Made by a program: the position numbers and the translations under genes. Below, piece by piece: positions 10,734-31,771 of a stretch of 62,000 nucleotides of DNA. Numbering within the stretch: position 1 is the stretch's first letter; each line of letters begins with the position of its first letter. This stretch comes from Phoronis australis (lineage: Eukaryota > Phoronida > Phoronidae): positions 350,912-412,911 of the forward strand of contig NMRA01000015.1 in the NCBI GenBank assembly GCA_002633005.1, read 5' to 3'. The notes beneath the pieces are model-generated. The model was not told where the DNA came from. It did not search any database and was given only the letters and a program-made list of their open reading frames with translations.

Positions 10734-11054
10734 ACTGTGGTGGATCTAGGATACCATAAGGGGGAGCCAACATCTTCGGGGAAGTGGGCAAAGCGTGATT
10801 GTATGTGCACACGGCAGGCGGCCCTTAAAGTTGTGGGGGCGGAGGATGTAGACCAGAAAATCTATCAGTGGACTAAAAAAAACGGGAACGTGTTTCCGCG
10901 ATTGAGCCCCCCCTTTCGTCCGCTGCCGGTCCTAGCTCCTGAACTCAACAATATTTCGATCCTCATGCTTCACGCTGTTGCTGTTTCATTTTGCTTGCGA
11001 CAGCCAGGGGGGAGGGCCGGGCCCCCTGGGCCCCCCTCCTAAATCCGCCTATGA
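10734..11054. mobile_element. MITE of the CAGTGGCGGAT type, about 320 bp
   Basis: The left end CTGTGGTGGATCTAGG and the right end CCTAAATCCGCCTATG form degenerate inverted repeats. They match the ends of the shorter element at 41599-41741 (GTGGCGGATTTAG / TATCCGCCCCTG). The G/C-rich interior contrasts with its AT-rich surroundings. The 112-codon frame inside looks incidental. Confidence 0.6.
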
Positions 11055-11101
11055 ATTTGTTGCTAATGGAAATGAGAATCTTATCACTGTACCAGACTGA
11101 T

Positions 11102-11237
11102 TTTATGAGAGTGGAACGCCCTATTCTATTTTATGAGAGTGGAACACCCTATTTAATCTGATGAGTGGAACGCCCTATTCAATGTTATGAGAGTGGAAGG
11201 CCCTATTCAATGTTATGAGAGTGGAATGCCCTACTGC
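11102..11237. repeat. Minisatellite, about 31-bp unit, 4-5 copies
   Basis: The unit 'atgagagtggaacgccctat' plus an AT-rich linker ('tcaatgtt' or 'tctatttt') repeats with small changes. One copy has lost a few bases ('ctgatgagtggaacg'). Confidence 0.9.
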
Positions 11238-11239
11238 AT

Positions 11240-14200
11240 TTAGGTTAAATGCCATACACGATGTACTTCCAACACCAGCAATCCTTGGTCATGGCCAGGA
11301 AGTGGGCCTGCAAAAAGTTTTCTGAATTTTGGCTCTGTTCTGTTATTGTCGAAGTACTTACCGTATGTTGACTTCAATCTGATTGCTCTTCCAGTTATAG
11401 GCTTTGGAGAATTTTGAGCTACTTCATCAATAGCATCAATTTTGACTTGTTTGATGTCTTTATGTATTCCTGTACTTCAGAGATTTCACCCAATTTTATT
11501 GACACTGTCAAGACATAGAAAAGTATGAAATCTAGAGAATTAGGTACTCCCTGAGTTGCTGGGATTTTTTGAAACCCTTATACATTCAGTAAAAATTCAA
11601 GCAGTGCTGCAGTGTGTGAATGTGTTTTTGTTTGTTTTCATTTCTACTGTATTCCATTGTTAATTTCAGTTTCTGCAAATAAACTTATTAAAAATGGAAA
11701 AAAAAATAAAAAAGAAACAATGGTTCCAACAATAGTCTTAAAACGTATTATTATTATATTTAAAAATTTACAGTGACACTCAACTAAAAGTTATCAGTGA
11801 CACTTTACAAAACATTAGACAAGAATGTTACTTCAGAATTATCTGAACACAAGCACTGAGATATGCCGCTCACCAGGCTGTATTCCTCAGGCTGACCTAT
11901 AGTTACACAGATTGCCACAAGGGGGTACGTATGCTGCGAGAACTTGCCTGCGTGGTAATGGGAGACCGAATCGCTGGCACCGAGTCCCATGACATATGAC
12001 AATGATACAGTCACTCTGCAGAATGTTTCCCAAGGATGACTCCCAGTTAAATGCGCTGTTATAATGGATTGTGCTTCTTGTAGATAGCTGGTTGTCTCTT
12101 GGAAACCGAAATTGACGATCATAGAAAATGTGCTAACAGTATAGTTACTTGTTTTCAGCTTTATTGGAGCATGTTCAAGAACAGGGATAGAAAACTAAGA
12201 AGATACTTTAGGTACATTTCTGGAAGGATGGAGAAGCCATCCACCAACATCATGTGTCACGCCTTCTGTTTACGGAGATGGAGGCTTGGAATTGATACCT
12301 ACAGCCAGGTTCTTGACTCATATGCACCCCCTAGTGGCAGTCTGCGTATCTAGGTCATTCTGATGAAGTAAGTCGTCCATGAAGGGCGAGTCTCAACGGT
12401 GAACAACTATGCGAATATGCTTGCTTGTGTTCAGATGATTTCATAACGGATATTTACCAGGTTTATGAACAGTTTGGACAAGACAAGAATGAATTTGAAA
12501 GTAAAAGTGTGCCTATGTTTAGCAAGCAAACATCTTAATTTTATAAAACTCCCCAAAATGCTATACCTATAGTTCAATAGAAATTGGTTTCATAATCGTA
12601 ATGTTGACAAAAATTTTTTGTTTACTTCATCAGGGTAGTGGTTGTACATATTTACATTGTATCTTAAGTCAGATCTGTCCAAGAAAACCATAACTTGTCA
12701 CCAAATCATGAAATACCGGTAATGTAAAACTAACAAGACCAGGTCACATACTACCTCAAGTCACAAAATATTGCATGCATTTATGGACCAGTAGTCCTTG
12801 TCGGCAACGCTAACTTTGCATATAAAAACATCCCTACTCGAGACAATGCTGGAGTAGTTCATCATTGGTATTATAATTGGACGATTTAATAATTTTTGAA
12901 TATCGTTGTCATTCTAAATTTTTGATTTTCAGGCAGTGGAAAACATGCTCTATTGCATCATAGCCCAAGATGCCATGCACTAGGCGGGGTAACTAGTTGT
13001 TAATAAATAGAGGTCAAAATGCGTTCAAAGACAGTTGACCACTATATTTCTGCACTTCTAACAGTGAACCGTGGAATCATGGCTTGGCTCACAGCAACCA
13101 AAAGGACCAACTAAGAAGCTCGCAATTGCAGACCTCGGTCAAGACATAGCATTGTACTGAGGTCAAAGCAATTGCATCAAACTGTTCTATTTATAAATTA
13201 CAAACATTTATGGTCTAAAATGTTGAACTTGCTTGATCTCTCATATTTTAAAGAAATTGCTTTATTTCCTGCTATGGCGCATTCTCTTCTGCCACACACA
13301 TTTTCCATTTTAATGTTACTATAGGTCATGGTATTCATCCAGTTTTGTCAAGTAGACAATTCTCAGTTGGACCAAACTGACTTTGACCATTTCTAGTGTC
13401 CTAGTAGTTCCTCGTATTTCATTAAAAGTGATCAGTTGCCAGAAACACGAAACCATAACTGCATGTCATGCTCAACTAAATGCAGACTTGTTTTGCTACT
13501 GAATTCACAAGAGGCAAACAGTGATATAAACATTTATTTCTTAGTACACAATAAAATAATAATTAAAGTTGTGGTACAACACAGGATTACTAATGAAACA
13601 GTAACCTCTTTTACAATTTCAACAACAGAAAAAGTGGTAAAAGTTTCTGGTCGTATTGCGATACCATTTCACCGGGTCCACCTGAACTAGATGGGAGAAA
13701 AATTGAAAAAATTGCACTAATACCTCACAATATTTTTTTAAAAATTGTGCAAAAATAACTTGGTTAGACCTTACAAATTATGAAGTGAAATCAAATTTCC
13801 ACTCACAGTGAACAGTTGATTTCAGGATAAAATTTTACTATATAAAATTTGATGAAAGCACAAATCATTTTTAGAAGGTGAATTTTTTACTGTTTCACAG
13901 CAGCTTGCTCAGTAATAAAATGCTTGAGCTACAATTTAATTAAGTTTTTTAATGCAAAAACAGCACTCATGTGCACTTTTAAGCTACGGTAAGGGCTCAC
14001 TATCTATGCAACTGAATTTGAGAACCCCTTGTGCCTGTTGATTTTCAATACAATGAAATGCACAAGTCACCATTGAAATTCTTTCTTTTGAATCCGCTAA
14101 CAAAAACAAAAAGCCATTTAATGGCTATTTTCAACAATGTTCAAGTTTGATCACAGCAAATGAACAAATCTCAATTGACTTCTTATAGTTTTACACCTTG

Positions 14201-17200
14201 CAAAACAGGTTTTGAGATCTAAATGTTTTAAAGTCATCCACCATCAAATGTACACAAAATTAAGAGAAAACCGGCGAGAGAAACCAGCACAAATTACAAG
14301 ACAAAGCAGAATAAAGGGTTCTGCAATCCACACTTGAAGGAAACTGTTTTATAACACAGTTAAAAGGAAGAATAAAGCAACTATGCAACAGCAAATATGA
14401 CACCTGTTAAAGATAATATGTCAAAAAATTATTTTCAAAAGTAACTGAATACAAAAACAACGAACAGTTACCTTGAACAAATCAGAAACCACGGTGTTAT
14501 GCACTATTTACAACATGAAATATCACAACGATAATTTGTGTAGATGAATAATGCTTAAAAGCGTTAAAAGAACAGATATAAGCCAAGTTATGAAAAGACA
14601 AATCAGGCAATCTACTGACAAAGTACAACTGCACTTCTGTCAAAAGAACAATCCAGACCACCATGCACCAGTAGCAACATTTCATACCAGGGAGGGACAA
14701 TTCGTGTAAGGGGAAAAGTGAGGACATACTGCTGAGATGGGGTGCATTTTTAATTTTCAAGTAAAGATTTGGGTCAGTTCAGAATAAGTGGGTGTAAAAA
14801 TGGGATGGGTGATCACTATTTTTGCTTGATACTAAGTTTCGGTCTGATAATACTCTGCACACCATGAGCAGCATTTTGATGTAATTTTAAAAGTCAGCAA
14901 TTCCAGCAATCATGGTAAACGTAGATAAGATATAACTATGGGTCAGTTTTAAACATTCTTCCAATAGGTATCAACACGACACAAATTCTACCTCTTGGTA
15001 TAAACATGGGTTTAATTTTTTCTTTTGGCCAGCTATAAATATGGCCCCAGTTTTGTTATCTCAGCTATACCCCTACCATAAGAGACGACTGCCCCTCCCT
15101 GAGATTTCATAAGCACCAAAAGCGTGTTGTAAGCCACGCAAGCTTCTACATACACGATTCATCTGCAAGCACCAAAGCAAGAACCAAGCGCAAATCTCAA
15201 AGACGGGCACACACTCAGACTAAAAACAACAGACATGCCTACGGTTTTTGTGAGCTCCACATAGCCATCATGGGAAAAACAACAACTCGAAGAAGTTGTA
15301 ACTGAGTGATTTACAGCAAAATCAGATAACAAATAGAAAACAAACCATCGCTTTGCGTGGTGCTACTATAACAATTTTATCACCAGTCACATGCCATTAA
15401 CTTTCTGAAGCAAATACAAGTTTTTGAAAAAGGGCTCCAGCCACTTTCTACCGCAGCACAAACATAACACACAGGTAACCAGCCCCTCAATAAAACTTGT
15501 TATGGCAATTGTAATTCAAGCAAACCGAATCTAAACATCAACACCATTCCTGGAATGACAATTTCGTTGATGTCAGATAAAACACTTTGAAGCACATGCA
15601 AACCCACATAAGAATTCATAGTTTCCTTGAAAATGGCAAAAAAATCTAAGAATAAAATAATAATATAGCTCAACTACTGAACAATACCCTGTGGGCATTT
15701 TGTCAGATCACCTAGTGTTCATTAATATATCTAGAAAAATACTGCTCAAATCTACCTCTACCAATTCCTAACTCAGTCTGATCAGGAGGAAAGCTCACCA
15801 AGGGTTTCACTTCTGATTAATGGAGACAGTTGAAATTCTTTTAGAAAGAATTCGTACCACTCTGCCTTAGTCTCTATAAACTTAATGGATAACTATTAAC
15901 TAATTTTTAGACCAGGGGTCTTATCATAGGTTAAAACAAATATAACATACACATACATAAGGTTTAGCCTCACAAAACCTTACTCAAGTGAAATTATGAA
16001 AGCCAGGTTCCAACTTAATCCAGGGGCACTTTTACCATAGAAGAGATGTACAGGATATGCCACGTAAAGGGAGACGTTTTCGTGACCATTTTTTTCTGCG
16101 AAAGCTGCACTTTTCATCTACACAAAGTTACAGAAGGGTTTCAAAAACTATCTACTCTTTAAAAAAATGTGTTACTAATGATGTACTCAATTTTGACAAT
16201 ATGGCAGTCTTCCAAGCTCAGTTTTCTTGCTTGACGGGTTGAAAATTCAACTGTCGGAAATTCCCTATGAATGTAACCCTAACCAAAGGACAGTGTGTGT
16301 GGGGACAAACTGTATGAAAGCGTGAATTTTTCATGGAAATTCCTGCCTGTAAATGGGACATCCCTTTTTTGAGTCCAGTATTTAAATAGGTGGGTACCAT
16401 AATTTTTCATCTCCACCCCCTGGCAAAAATGCATTGGAGTTTCCCCAAGAAAACTGTCTAACACTACTAATGACAGCTCAACTGCCAAGAGAATGGGATG
16501 AAACTATCACAACAATAACATATGCTAAACCATTTTTACGAAACATCCAAACAAAAATTCTGAGAAGGTTGGACAACAGGAAATTAAATGCACAAGGAAA
16601 ACGTGAAAAAGACACATCAAATTCTCTTGCTTGAAACACACCATACTTACTTGAAGTTTTTCAATCACGCAAATGGGCATGGTCAAAAATATTACTGCAG
16701 AAACGAGCCTTCCAAACATACTGCGCATCACATATCCTTATCCCTACCACGCGACTTGGCAACAGGGTGACAAAACTTTAATAACAATAACAGTAAAAAC
16801 AATTTAATCGTAATGTAACTTTTTTAAAACAAGCAAAATTGTTGAGCGACCTCTGCCAATATTCAAATGAAAAAGCCTCGCTGACCACTGGTTGAAGTCT
16901 GTGCGATAGAAGACGTAAGCAAGGCCCCAAGGGTCTAGCAAAGCTTGTTTCAAAATACACCATCAACGAGGGTCTCTTATTTTTGCAATGCGTTTGACCT
17001 CATTACTTCACTAATACACCACAACCAGTAACGAACAACCTACAATATTTTTTTGATTTTCCGAGATACTTTAGTGTCTACATCTACAACAGGTGGCACA
17101 GTTTTTGGTCAAAACACCAGGGACCCATTCCAAGAAACTAACTAAAGTTCATTTTGGTCTAAAATTTAAGATTCGTCTTTAGCTTTGACTTGGATCAAAA

Positions 17201-18069
17201 TTTAGAGTATCGTAACTGAGATTGTCCTGAGTTACTAACACAAGTCAATTCTCACCTTCACTTAAGTCCATTTCAAGTTTGTCAAAATGCATGGCCACCA
17301 TTTGCATTAATAAAAGTAATTTAATGGACAGTTACCAAGCAGCATTGCTTCACCGAAGTAAAGGTTATTCTCAGAACCAATGATAAATTATTCATTTTGT
17401 CGTCTGTAGTCCAAGTGCAGGAGTGTACATTCTCAAAATGATCTTTTATGGAACCCAAATGTCAGTAACTGATAATCCACCATGTTTGACTACCTGTTGA
17501 CAAGTCTTGAGCTGTAACCAGAGTCAAGATTTACACGAGATCACTTCTTGAAACAGGCTAAAGACAATCTTAAGTTTAAGATTTGTCGTAGCTACGACAG
17601 TTTTCTGGCAACCTGCTGCAGGTGTTTACTCACTTCACCTGAAATGCCAATGTTCTGAGAGGCAGTCACGTCACTATAAGAAATAAAGTAAGGCAGGCAT
17701 TTATGATTCGTGATCAAGTCTGACAAATTTGACTACCGTAGTTCTTCAATTATTCCGCACAAAAATAATAGCCATTCTTCGAATTTTTAAAAGCTAACTT
17801 TACAAGTGCTTTAAATTTATGGTAACAAAATATGTTGATGATGATGAATATTTACTTAAGGTTCACTTTCAAAAAAATTGAGGATTTAATAAAATTTCAT
17901 GCTTCTGCCATTTAGTATGTTCAATAAGGGAAGAACTACACCACTCAAAGCTTAATGCCAGTTTTTGGAAAGACAATCGGGTCACCCTAAGTGAGCCAAT
18001 CTGACTCATTTGCTCCTTTGCTTGGGTCCGATTCATTTGAATATTTGCTTTGTTAGCTTGCATGGCTTT
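11240..18069. other. Long non-coding stretch; includes the likely 3' UTR of the zinc-finger gene
   Basis: No frame over 110 codons and no family motif is visible. The part next to 18069 must hold the 3' UTR of the minus-strand zinc-finger gene, but I cannot fix the cleavage site: 'tttatt' words (AATAAA on the minus strand) are frequent. A word 'gcaccccctagtggcagt' at about 12324 resembles the 'ccccctagtggcaatttt' word of the repeat at 31772-32735. No reliable RNA gene was seen. Confidence 0.45.
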
Positions 18070-18788
18070 CTAATGAGTTGTGGTCGGGCACATCTGTGGA
18101 AGGCCAACATGCTGAGCCGTGAAGCTCTTGATCTGCTGTAGGCCAATAAGATTATTGGCAATCTGATGGCTCTCTCGTGACAGGTAGTCTCGATCAGAGC
18201 GCAGTCCTGTTTCATGCTGCATCTTGCGCAAGTTGATCGGCTCGTATGGTGAGTAACGCAACATGGCCGTCGAAGCGAAAGACAGCTGTGGTGGCGACGG
18301 CATGTCATGATGGACATTATGCATGCCAGTGGCGGCAACAGGACCAGCATTAGATATTGCAAAGCTCTGGGTAAGTGGAGCAAATGCAGACGTCTTGCTG
18401 ATCATCTGGTCGTGGCTCGGACTCAGAGGGTGATGAACACTGTCCAACAACCCTGGCTCATCCTTAATGACTGGCGCGCGCCCCCCAGAGGTGACAATGC
18501 AGCCTGCCACTGTTGGAACATTGGCATGTTTCAACATGTGTCGCGACAAGTAGATTTCCTGTGTGTAGGACTTTCCACACACGCCACAGATGTGAGTTTT
18601 GAAGTGTTTCGTATCCGAGTGGCGAGGAATGTGCTCACGTAGCGACTGCTCATCGGTGAAACACTTGTAACACGAGTTACAGCGGTAGGGCTTGTCTGTC
18701 ATGTGGGAACGAGAGTGCGACTGCAGGTTAGACAGCTGTGAGAATGCCTTTGCACAGCCAGGGTGCTGGCACTTGTACGGCTTATCTC
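18070..18788 (-). CDS. Terminal coding exon of a ZNF362/384 (rotund/squeeze/LIN-29) zinc-finger factor: fingers 4-6 and C-terminal tail
   Basis: The exon starts after a splice acceptor (TTTTTACCTCACAG, AG at 18790-18789). It takes two bases to complete the Gly codon split with the previous exon, restoring the TGDKPYKC linker. Finger 4 has the unusual C-x4-C spacing (CQHPGC, residues 150-172). It is followed by DKPYRCNSCYKCF (finger 5, 180-200) and THICGVCGKSYTQEIYLSRH (finger 6, 211-231). This C-x4-C finger and the SNLQSHSR and CYKCF words are the signature of the ZNF362/ZNF384, Drosophila rotund/squeeze and C. elegans LIN-29 family of nuclear DNA-binding regulators. The tail of about 150 residues holds a VIKDEP stretch (sumoylation-type consensus) and PYEPINLRK. 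The stop TAG is at 18072-18070. All zinc ligands are intact, so the gene looks functional. Which vertebrate paralogue it corresponds to cannot be decided here. Confidence 0.93.
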
Positions 18789-18965
18789 CTGTGAGGTAAA
18801 AACAAACTGTAGTGGGTGCGTGATAGAGTTTCCATAGCAATATTCAAGGTCTTCCCAACCAAAATTTTTAAAAGTTTTATAAAGGTACATGTCAATGCTT
18901 TTTGGTGGATTACCCAACTATCTATTTTTAGTGTAACAGTAATTTCCAGTTACTGTAGTTCTTAA

Positions 18966-20554
18966 AGTAGAATGCCACCCAAAAAACAACCTATTTTGTA
19001 TCAATTTAGATCGAGTAGTTCTACTCTGTAACGGCACGTTTGGTTGCGTTACCTGACACCTGACGGCAGACGGAGGTGTTGAAATTATCCAATGACGTCG
19101 TTGGTTTCACACGCAGTCTGTTCAGCAGTTCACAACGTGGGTTACTGGTGTCAGCTTATCGCTTGAATTCATCGTTTAAAACCCATAAATCATCAAACTT
19201 CGATGTAAAACCCTTAAAAATACACCGAGGTCTTTTAAAAACGTGTTGTTTTATTTCGCTGTTACGGATGTATTGGTATTTAGTATCCTGAAAAGTTCAG
19301 CACGGGCCAATTTACCAATTGGGGTCTGCTGAGAGACAAATTCGAAGTATTATTTCTTCCATGAAATACAGATAGGAGAACCTAAATCTGTGTTGCTTAT
19401 ACTTGTGATTTTTTGAGTTCTAAACACACAAAACGCTTGTTATCCCGACCAGTGGCTCGGAACCCAATGAGGCCCTTCGCGGCCGCCGGGACTGGCATGA
19501 ACGTAAACCAGCTTGATTTGGAAACTAAACCTCCAGTCACGAAAAGACTATAATAGTGAGCCAAAGAAATAATGAACACATAATTATTCATGTGAATTAG
19601 CCACGAAACTGAAAATCTACTTACTTGTCGGGGGCCGCAAAGTCGGGTTCCCCTTCCACAGACCGCAGGTTGTACAGTAACAATGATGTGAATAATGTAT
19701 TTGTATTTCTAAATAAAGATTCCCCTAACATGTGACCATAGCATATAAAATCGAATAATTGTTTCACAACAGCTTCTTGTCAGCAAACAATGAATTAGCA
19801 TGTGCTCACACGGCCTCAGTACCCAGTCAATTACCTTTGTTGCCGGCATCAAAAGCCGGTAACGTAGTGCTTTATTTATTGCTGGCTTCTCAACACTTGC
19901 ACTCACGAATACTGTAAAGGCATTACATATTGTATCTAATGAGACAGACTTTGTTTCAGTTTCATATAAGCATTGGTTAGGATGAGAATAATTCATTTTG
20001 AAACAGAACACAGAATAATCAACGTCTGTATGGCAACTCGCCCGCCACCAATCCCGACTTAGTCAAGAGCTCATCCGACGAAGACTTCACGGGTCAGATC
20101 GTTAGGTTTCACAGGCTATCAGTTCGAACCGGAATACACTGATCAAGAAATACTAGAGGCGGCGTAATTCGTCAGAAAAATCACTGTCGACGATCAATGC
20201 CGGCCACAGACACGGAGATGTTTCACGACTTCATACTTGCTATTAACAGCGTATCTTTCATTCTTCACTACCACGAGCTACTTCCTAAGCATTTCGGGCT
20301 CTTGAGGAAGTCAAAAAAACGATATACCCGCTTTAATTGCAGCTTCATAGTTTGAACAAGCAGGAACGATGCACCGCAATATAGCGGCATTCACTCTGCA
20401 GACGAACCACTGACGTCGTTGCGTCGTTTCTCACCTTCCTCACAGGTTAACGCGACACCTCTCGGCAAGGTGAGGTCGACCGTATAAGAGGTGATGCTGA
20501 TATAGACCGATTAAGACGCTAAAAAAGACTAATTAAATCGGGTGGCATTCTCCT
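18966..20554 (-). mobile_element. Kolobok-like transposon K1 (non-autonomous, THAP remnant)
   Basis: The element is flanked by TTAA on both sides (18962-18965 and 20555-20558). Its inverted ends read AGTAGAATGCCACCC and GGGTGGCATTCTCCT. It sits in the first intron shown (between exons 22570 and 18788) of the zinc-finger gene. Its minus-strand 5' region at about 20400-20190 encodes a decayed THAP zinc-binding domain (CxxxxC start, then FP, KWL-like and CxxH-like positions) over several frameshifts. TTAA duplications plus a THAP-bearing protein are the known combination for Kolobok superfamily transposons. A second copy is at 35047-40227 and a partial one at 53592-54360. The rest of the transposase is not recognisable. 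Confidence 0.8.
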
Positions 20555-20558
20555 TTAA

Positions 20559-21125
20559 GTGTCTAATGTCCATACCAGGTAATGTCATCATTAAGGCACA
20601 TTTTAACTGTAAAACATACTATTTTTAGTGTTTAACTATTTCTGTGTCAACTTAATGCTTAAATCACGACTTCTATTGAAGTGAAAACAAAAGTTATTTT
20701 AAAATCCAAAGTTGTTCATTTCAGTTTTTGGTGAGACATCTAAACTCAGCACAATGATTAAAACAAACAAAAGACAACTGCTAAGGCCAAGACATGTTTG
20801 TTTAAGCTCAACTATTCACTTGGATTTGAAAAAAAATAAAAACCCAGCAGTTATTTTAAGGTTATCTTCAACCTTATTTAGTGGCCTCTATTCTAACTCG
20901 TATATAAAAAAACTAAGCTTTGTCAACTGGTAAAAGCATATATTTTCTGAAAGAAAAAAGATTAGGGAATATGAAAATACTTTTTGGATTAATGTACCAT
21001 TATTATTTTCACGTGAAAACCCTTTTTAAGTCAAAATTTTATTTTTAAGAAAGGTACATTCATAGCAAAATAACCCCTCCATCTATTTTAATAAAACTTT
21101 TTTTAAATGGAAAACTTCACCAGTT
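20559..21125. other. Intron sequence, nothing recognised
   Basis: AT-rich, no exon-like frame. It is part of the 3.8 kb intron between 22569 and 18789. Confidence 0.5.
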
Positions 21126-21128
21126 ACC

Positions 21129-21368
21129 CCAAAACCGCTGTTAGGAATTTTCGATTAGTCTTCTTGTTTGGTTTCTTTGACAAATCAACTCGCAAAATGT
21201 AAGGTATCTTAACTTAGTTTGTAAAAAATGGAAGTCGTATTCGTCTTTGTTACGTTACGCAAAAAATAAAACGTAAGGTATCTTCGTAAAAAACGGAAGT
21301 CATATTCATCTTTGTTACATTACGCAAAAACTAGGCCTTTATATCAAAAATCCTAACAGCATTTTTGA
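21129..21368. repeat. Inverted repeat enclosing a two-copy tandem repeat
   Basis: 'aaaaccgctgttaggaattt' at about 21131 is inverted as 'aaaatcctaacagcattttt' at about 21347. Between them a segment of about 65-75 bases is duplicated (21200-21265 and 21273-21331; shared words 'gtaaggtatctt', 'gtcttttgttacgttacgc'-like and 'acgcaaaaa'). This is probably a small MITE or a rearranged element in the intron. Confidence 0.55.
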
Positions 21369-21369
21369 G

Positions 21370-29430
<8,061 letters not shown>

Positions 29431-30064
29431 TGGCCATTGGCCTCGGTGACGTGAGTCCGTCGGCTTAAAAGGGAACTGTATTTTATTCTGAATAAATTCT
29501 GGATAGTTTTCTATGAATTGTTGATTAATTTCACAAATAATTCAACACCAAAAATTAAACTTATGTTCTCTAACGAAGCTCAAAAAATTACCGGCTTGGA
29601 GCGCTGCTTAGTCTCGTGACGTATTTGGAGGGGGCAAAGTCACTGTCCTGTGTTAGCGTGCAATCAAGTAGCGTTTTTTATACTGTCGGAATAAGAAATT
29701 TTAGTGTGAAATTTCGGGTCACAAGGGATACCTGTTTGAGCCAAGGCAACACAAAGTGATACCTAGTCATCGTCATCGTCAGACGAAAATTTGCCGGTGT
29801 AACTGGTGTCAGTGACTGTGCCGAGGGCAATGTGGACTCTAGCCATCCAGTCAGCCAGTTGTCAGCCAATACTCCGGCAGCTCTGTAAACTTGAAGGGTT
29901 GGTAAGTTACCGACTGTACCTGTATGAAGACTATCGTACCACTGTGTGTTGAGCTCCGTTAACCCCGAAATTTCAGACAGCCGTTGACTACCCGGGTATA
30001 GTTGACTCAGTTATGCTCGTCACCTCGTCGTAAAACTTAGGCTACATCAACATATAAAGCTAAC

Positions 30065-30405
30065 NNNNNNNNNNNNNNNNNNNNNNNNNNNNNNNNNNNN
30101 NNNNNNNNNNNNNNNNNNNNNNNNNNNNNNNNNNNNNNNNNNNNNNNNNNNNNNNNNNNNNNNNNNNNNNNNNNNNNNNNNNNNNNNNNNNNNNNNNNNN
30201 NNNNNNNNNNNNNNNNNNNNNNNNNNNNNNNNNNNNNNNNNNNNNNNNNNNNNNNNNNNNNNNNNNNNNNNNNNNNNNNNNNNNNNNNNNNNNNNNNNNN
30301 NNNNNNNNNNNNNNNNNNNNNNNNNNNNNNNNNNNNNNNNNNNNNNNNNNNNNNNNNNNNNNNNNNNNNNNNNNNNNNNNNNNNNNNNNNNNNNNNNNNN
30401 NNNNN
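30065..30405. other. Assembly gap (341 N)
   Basis: A run of N with no sequence. Anything spanning it is unreadable, including the continuation of the THAP fragment. Confidence 1.
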
Positions 30406-30514
30406 AGCTTTGGGCCAAGGCTTGGGTAACCCGGCGATGGTATGCGATGACCATCCCTTTAGAAGACGCCTTTTTCGAAGAGTTTGAGCAACCAGGTGCC
30501 ATACAAAAAGGCAT
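30406..30514 (-). pseudogene. THAP-domain N-terminus of a Kolobok-type transposase
   Basis: From ATG 30514 the minus strand reads MPFCMAPGCSNSSKKASSKG, with the C-x4-C that opens a THAP (C2CH) zinc-binding domain. A few residues later, in a different frame, GLPKPWPKA fits the conserved LPK position of THAP domains. A small indel near 30440 therefore breaks the frame. The rest disappears into the N gap. THAP domains bind DNA, here presumably the element ends. It could instead be a host THAP gene exon, but its place between Kolobok-like ends argues for a transposon. Confidence 0.6.
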
Positions 30515-30843
30515 AGCGAACCTTTTACAGCACTGTGGCAAACAATAAAAAAATAAGGACGATTGATACGATGAAAAATTACGATGTAAACTCTTCAAAT
30601 ATGACATAAGCAATGAATGTGCAAAGCAGCCGATACCCCGCAGTTCACGTCACTGACACATCAGCCAATCAGCGATCGCTTTCAGAATTCAGTGTTTTGA
30701 CAATGAATACGAATTGGCTTTTGTTTGGCACGCAAGTCAGGCAAATGTGAGTTTTATTTGTATGTTAGAACCGATTAACTGCAACATTATTTTGACTACA
30801 GTCCCCTTTTAATGGCCTGGGTGACGCCAGTCCGTCGGCTTAA

Positions 30844-31770
30844 TTTCACTCCCTCTGGCTTCCATCACATGATATACTTCTTCAGGCCTGTTGTCCCCGA
30901 ACTTGGTACTCAGCTTCGCAGCAATTATCACCAGTATGTTCTGTCAAATTTCGCCCGTGTTTAGTCACAAGAAAATCCCAGCACTCTTAGTTGTCTTTTG
31001 CTTTCTGCATGATGTTACGCACACACACACCGTATGTTTGCAAACCATTATTACCCCTTAGTACAAGCCTCCACTGTTTTACAAACAAACAAAGCTTTCT
31101 GAGTGCACTGCTAATTTTTATGTTTTACTGTAGCCTCAGTACGGAATAAAAATAGTCACTATGTCCGTTTTACTGACTTAAAAGGCGATTTCCCCTCTTT
31201 TGAGCCAAAATATCAAACAAAATGACACAGTGCATGCAATCTGAACACTGCACTACTTTGTAAATAGCTCTTCTTTATTCTGCCATCACCCGTGCTTTGG
31301 CACCGCTAGCAGCTAGTATTATATAACCATTATCAAATATTGGTTCAAACTTCTCAAAATTCCTCCTCATCGTAATTCAAGGGCACCTCATGGCAATTAC
31401 TATTATTTGGACAAAAATGGTCAGTATTCACAAAAATGGGCTTTCTCAGTTAAGACTCGTATTCTCAGATTACAATTCTATGAAGTTTGGTTAAATAACA
31501 GTAAAAATAAGTGCAGGTAGGCTGCTCAGGTGGGCACATTGATTACTATTTACGAGGTTGGCAATAAAGTATAGGGTTAATTCCAAATTATGTTTTTCAT
31601 AAAAAATTAAGATTGAATTCAGTTTGGAAAATTAATCGTTTTGTCTAACTACACCCCATGCACAGATTATGACCAAATCACAAATTTATTGTTGAAGTAT
31701 AAGGAAGACAGTTATTGACCGGCTAGACAATATTCCTTATGTCCTAATACTATTGAAGGCGAATACCATT
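30844..31770. other. Intron sequence, nothing recognised
   Basis: No exon-like frame or repeat that I can support. A short AC run (31020-31030) is present. Confidence 0.45.
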
Positions 31771-31771
31771 T

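Larger units (their letters stand above)
29469..30808 (-). mobile_element. Kolobok-like transposon with THAP exon, interrupted by the assembly gap
   Basis: TTAA flanks both ends (29465-29468 and 30809-30812). The inverted termini are AAGGGAACTGTA and TACAGTCCCCTT. A THAP-type coding start lies inside on the minus strand (30514-30406). The unknown 341 bases (30065-30405) fall in the interior. TTAA target duplication and THAP coding together indicate the Kolobok superfamily. Its ends differ from those of the K1/K2/K3 family in this window, so it is a separate family. It lies in an intron of the zinc-finger gene. Confidence 0.75.

Noticed and set aside
18307-18642. 111-codon plus-strand frame
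   Set aside because: It is the antisense shadow of the zinc-finger coding exon.
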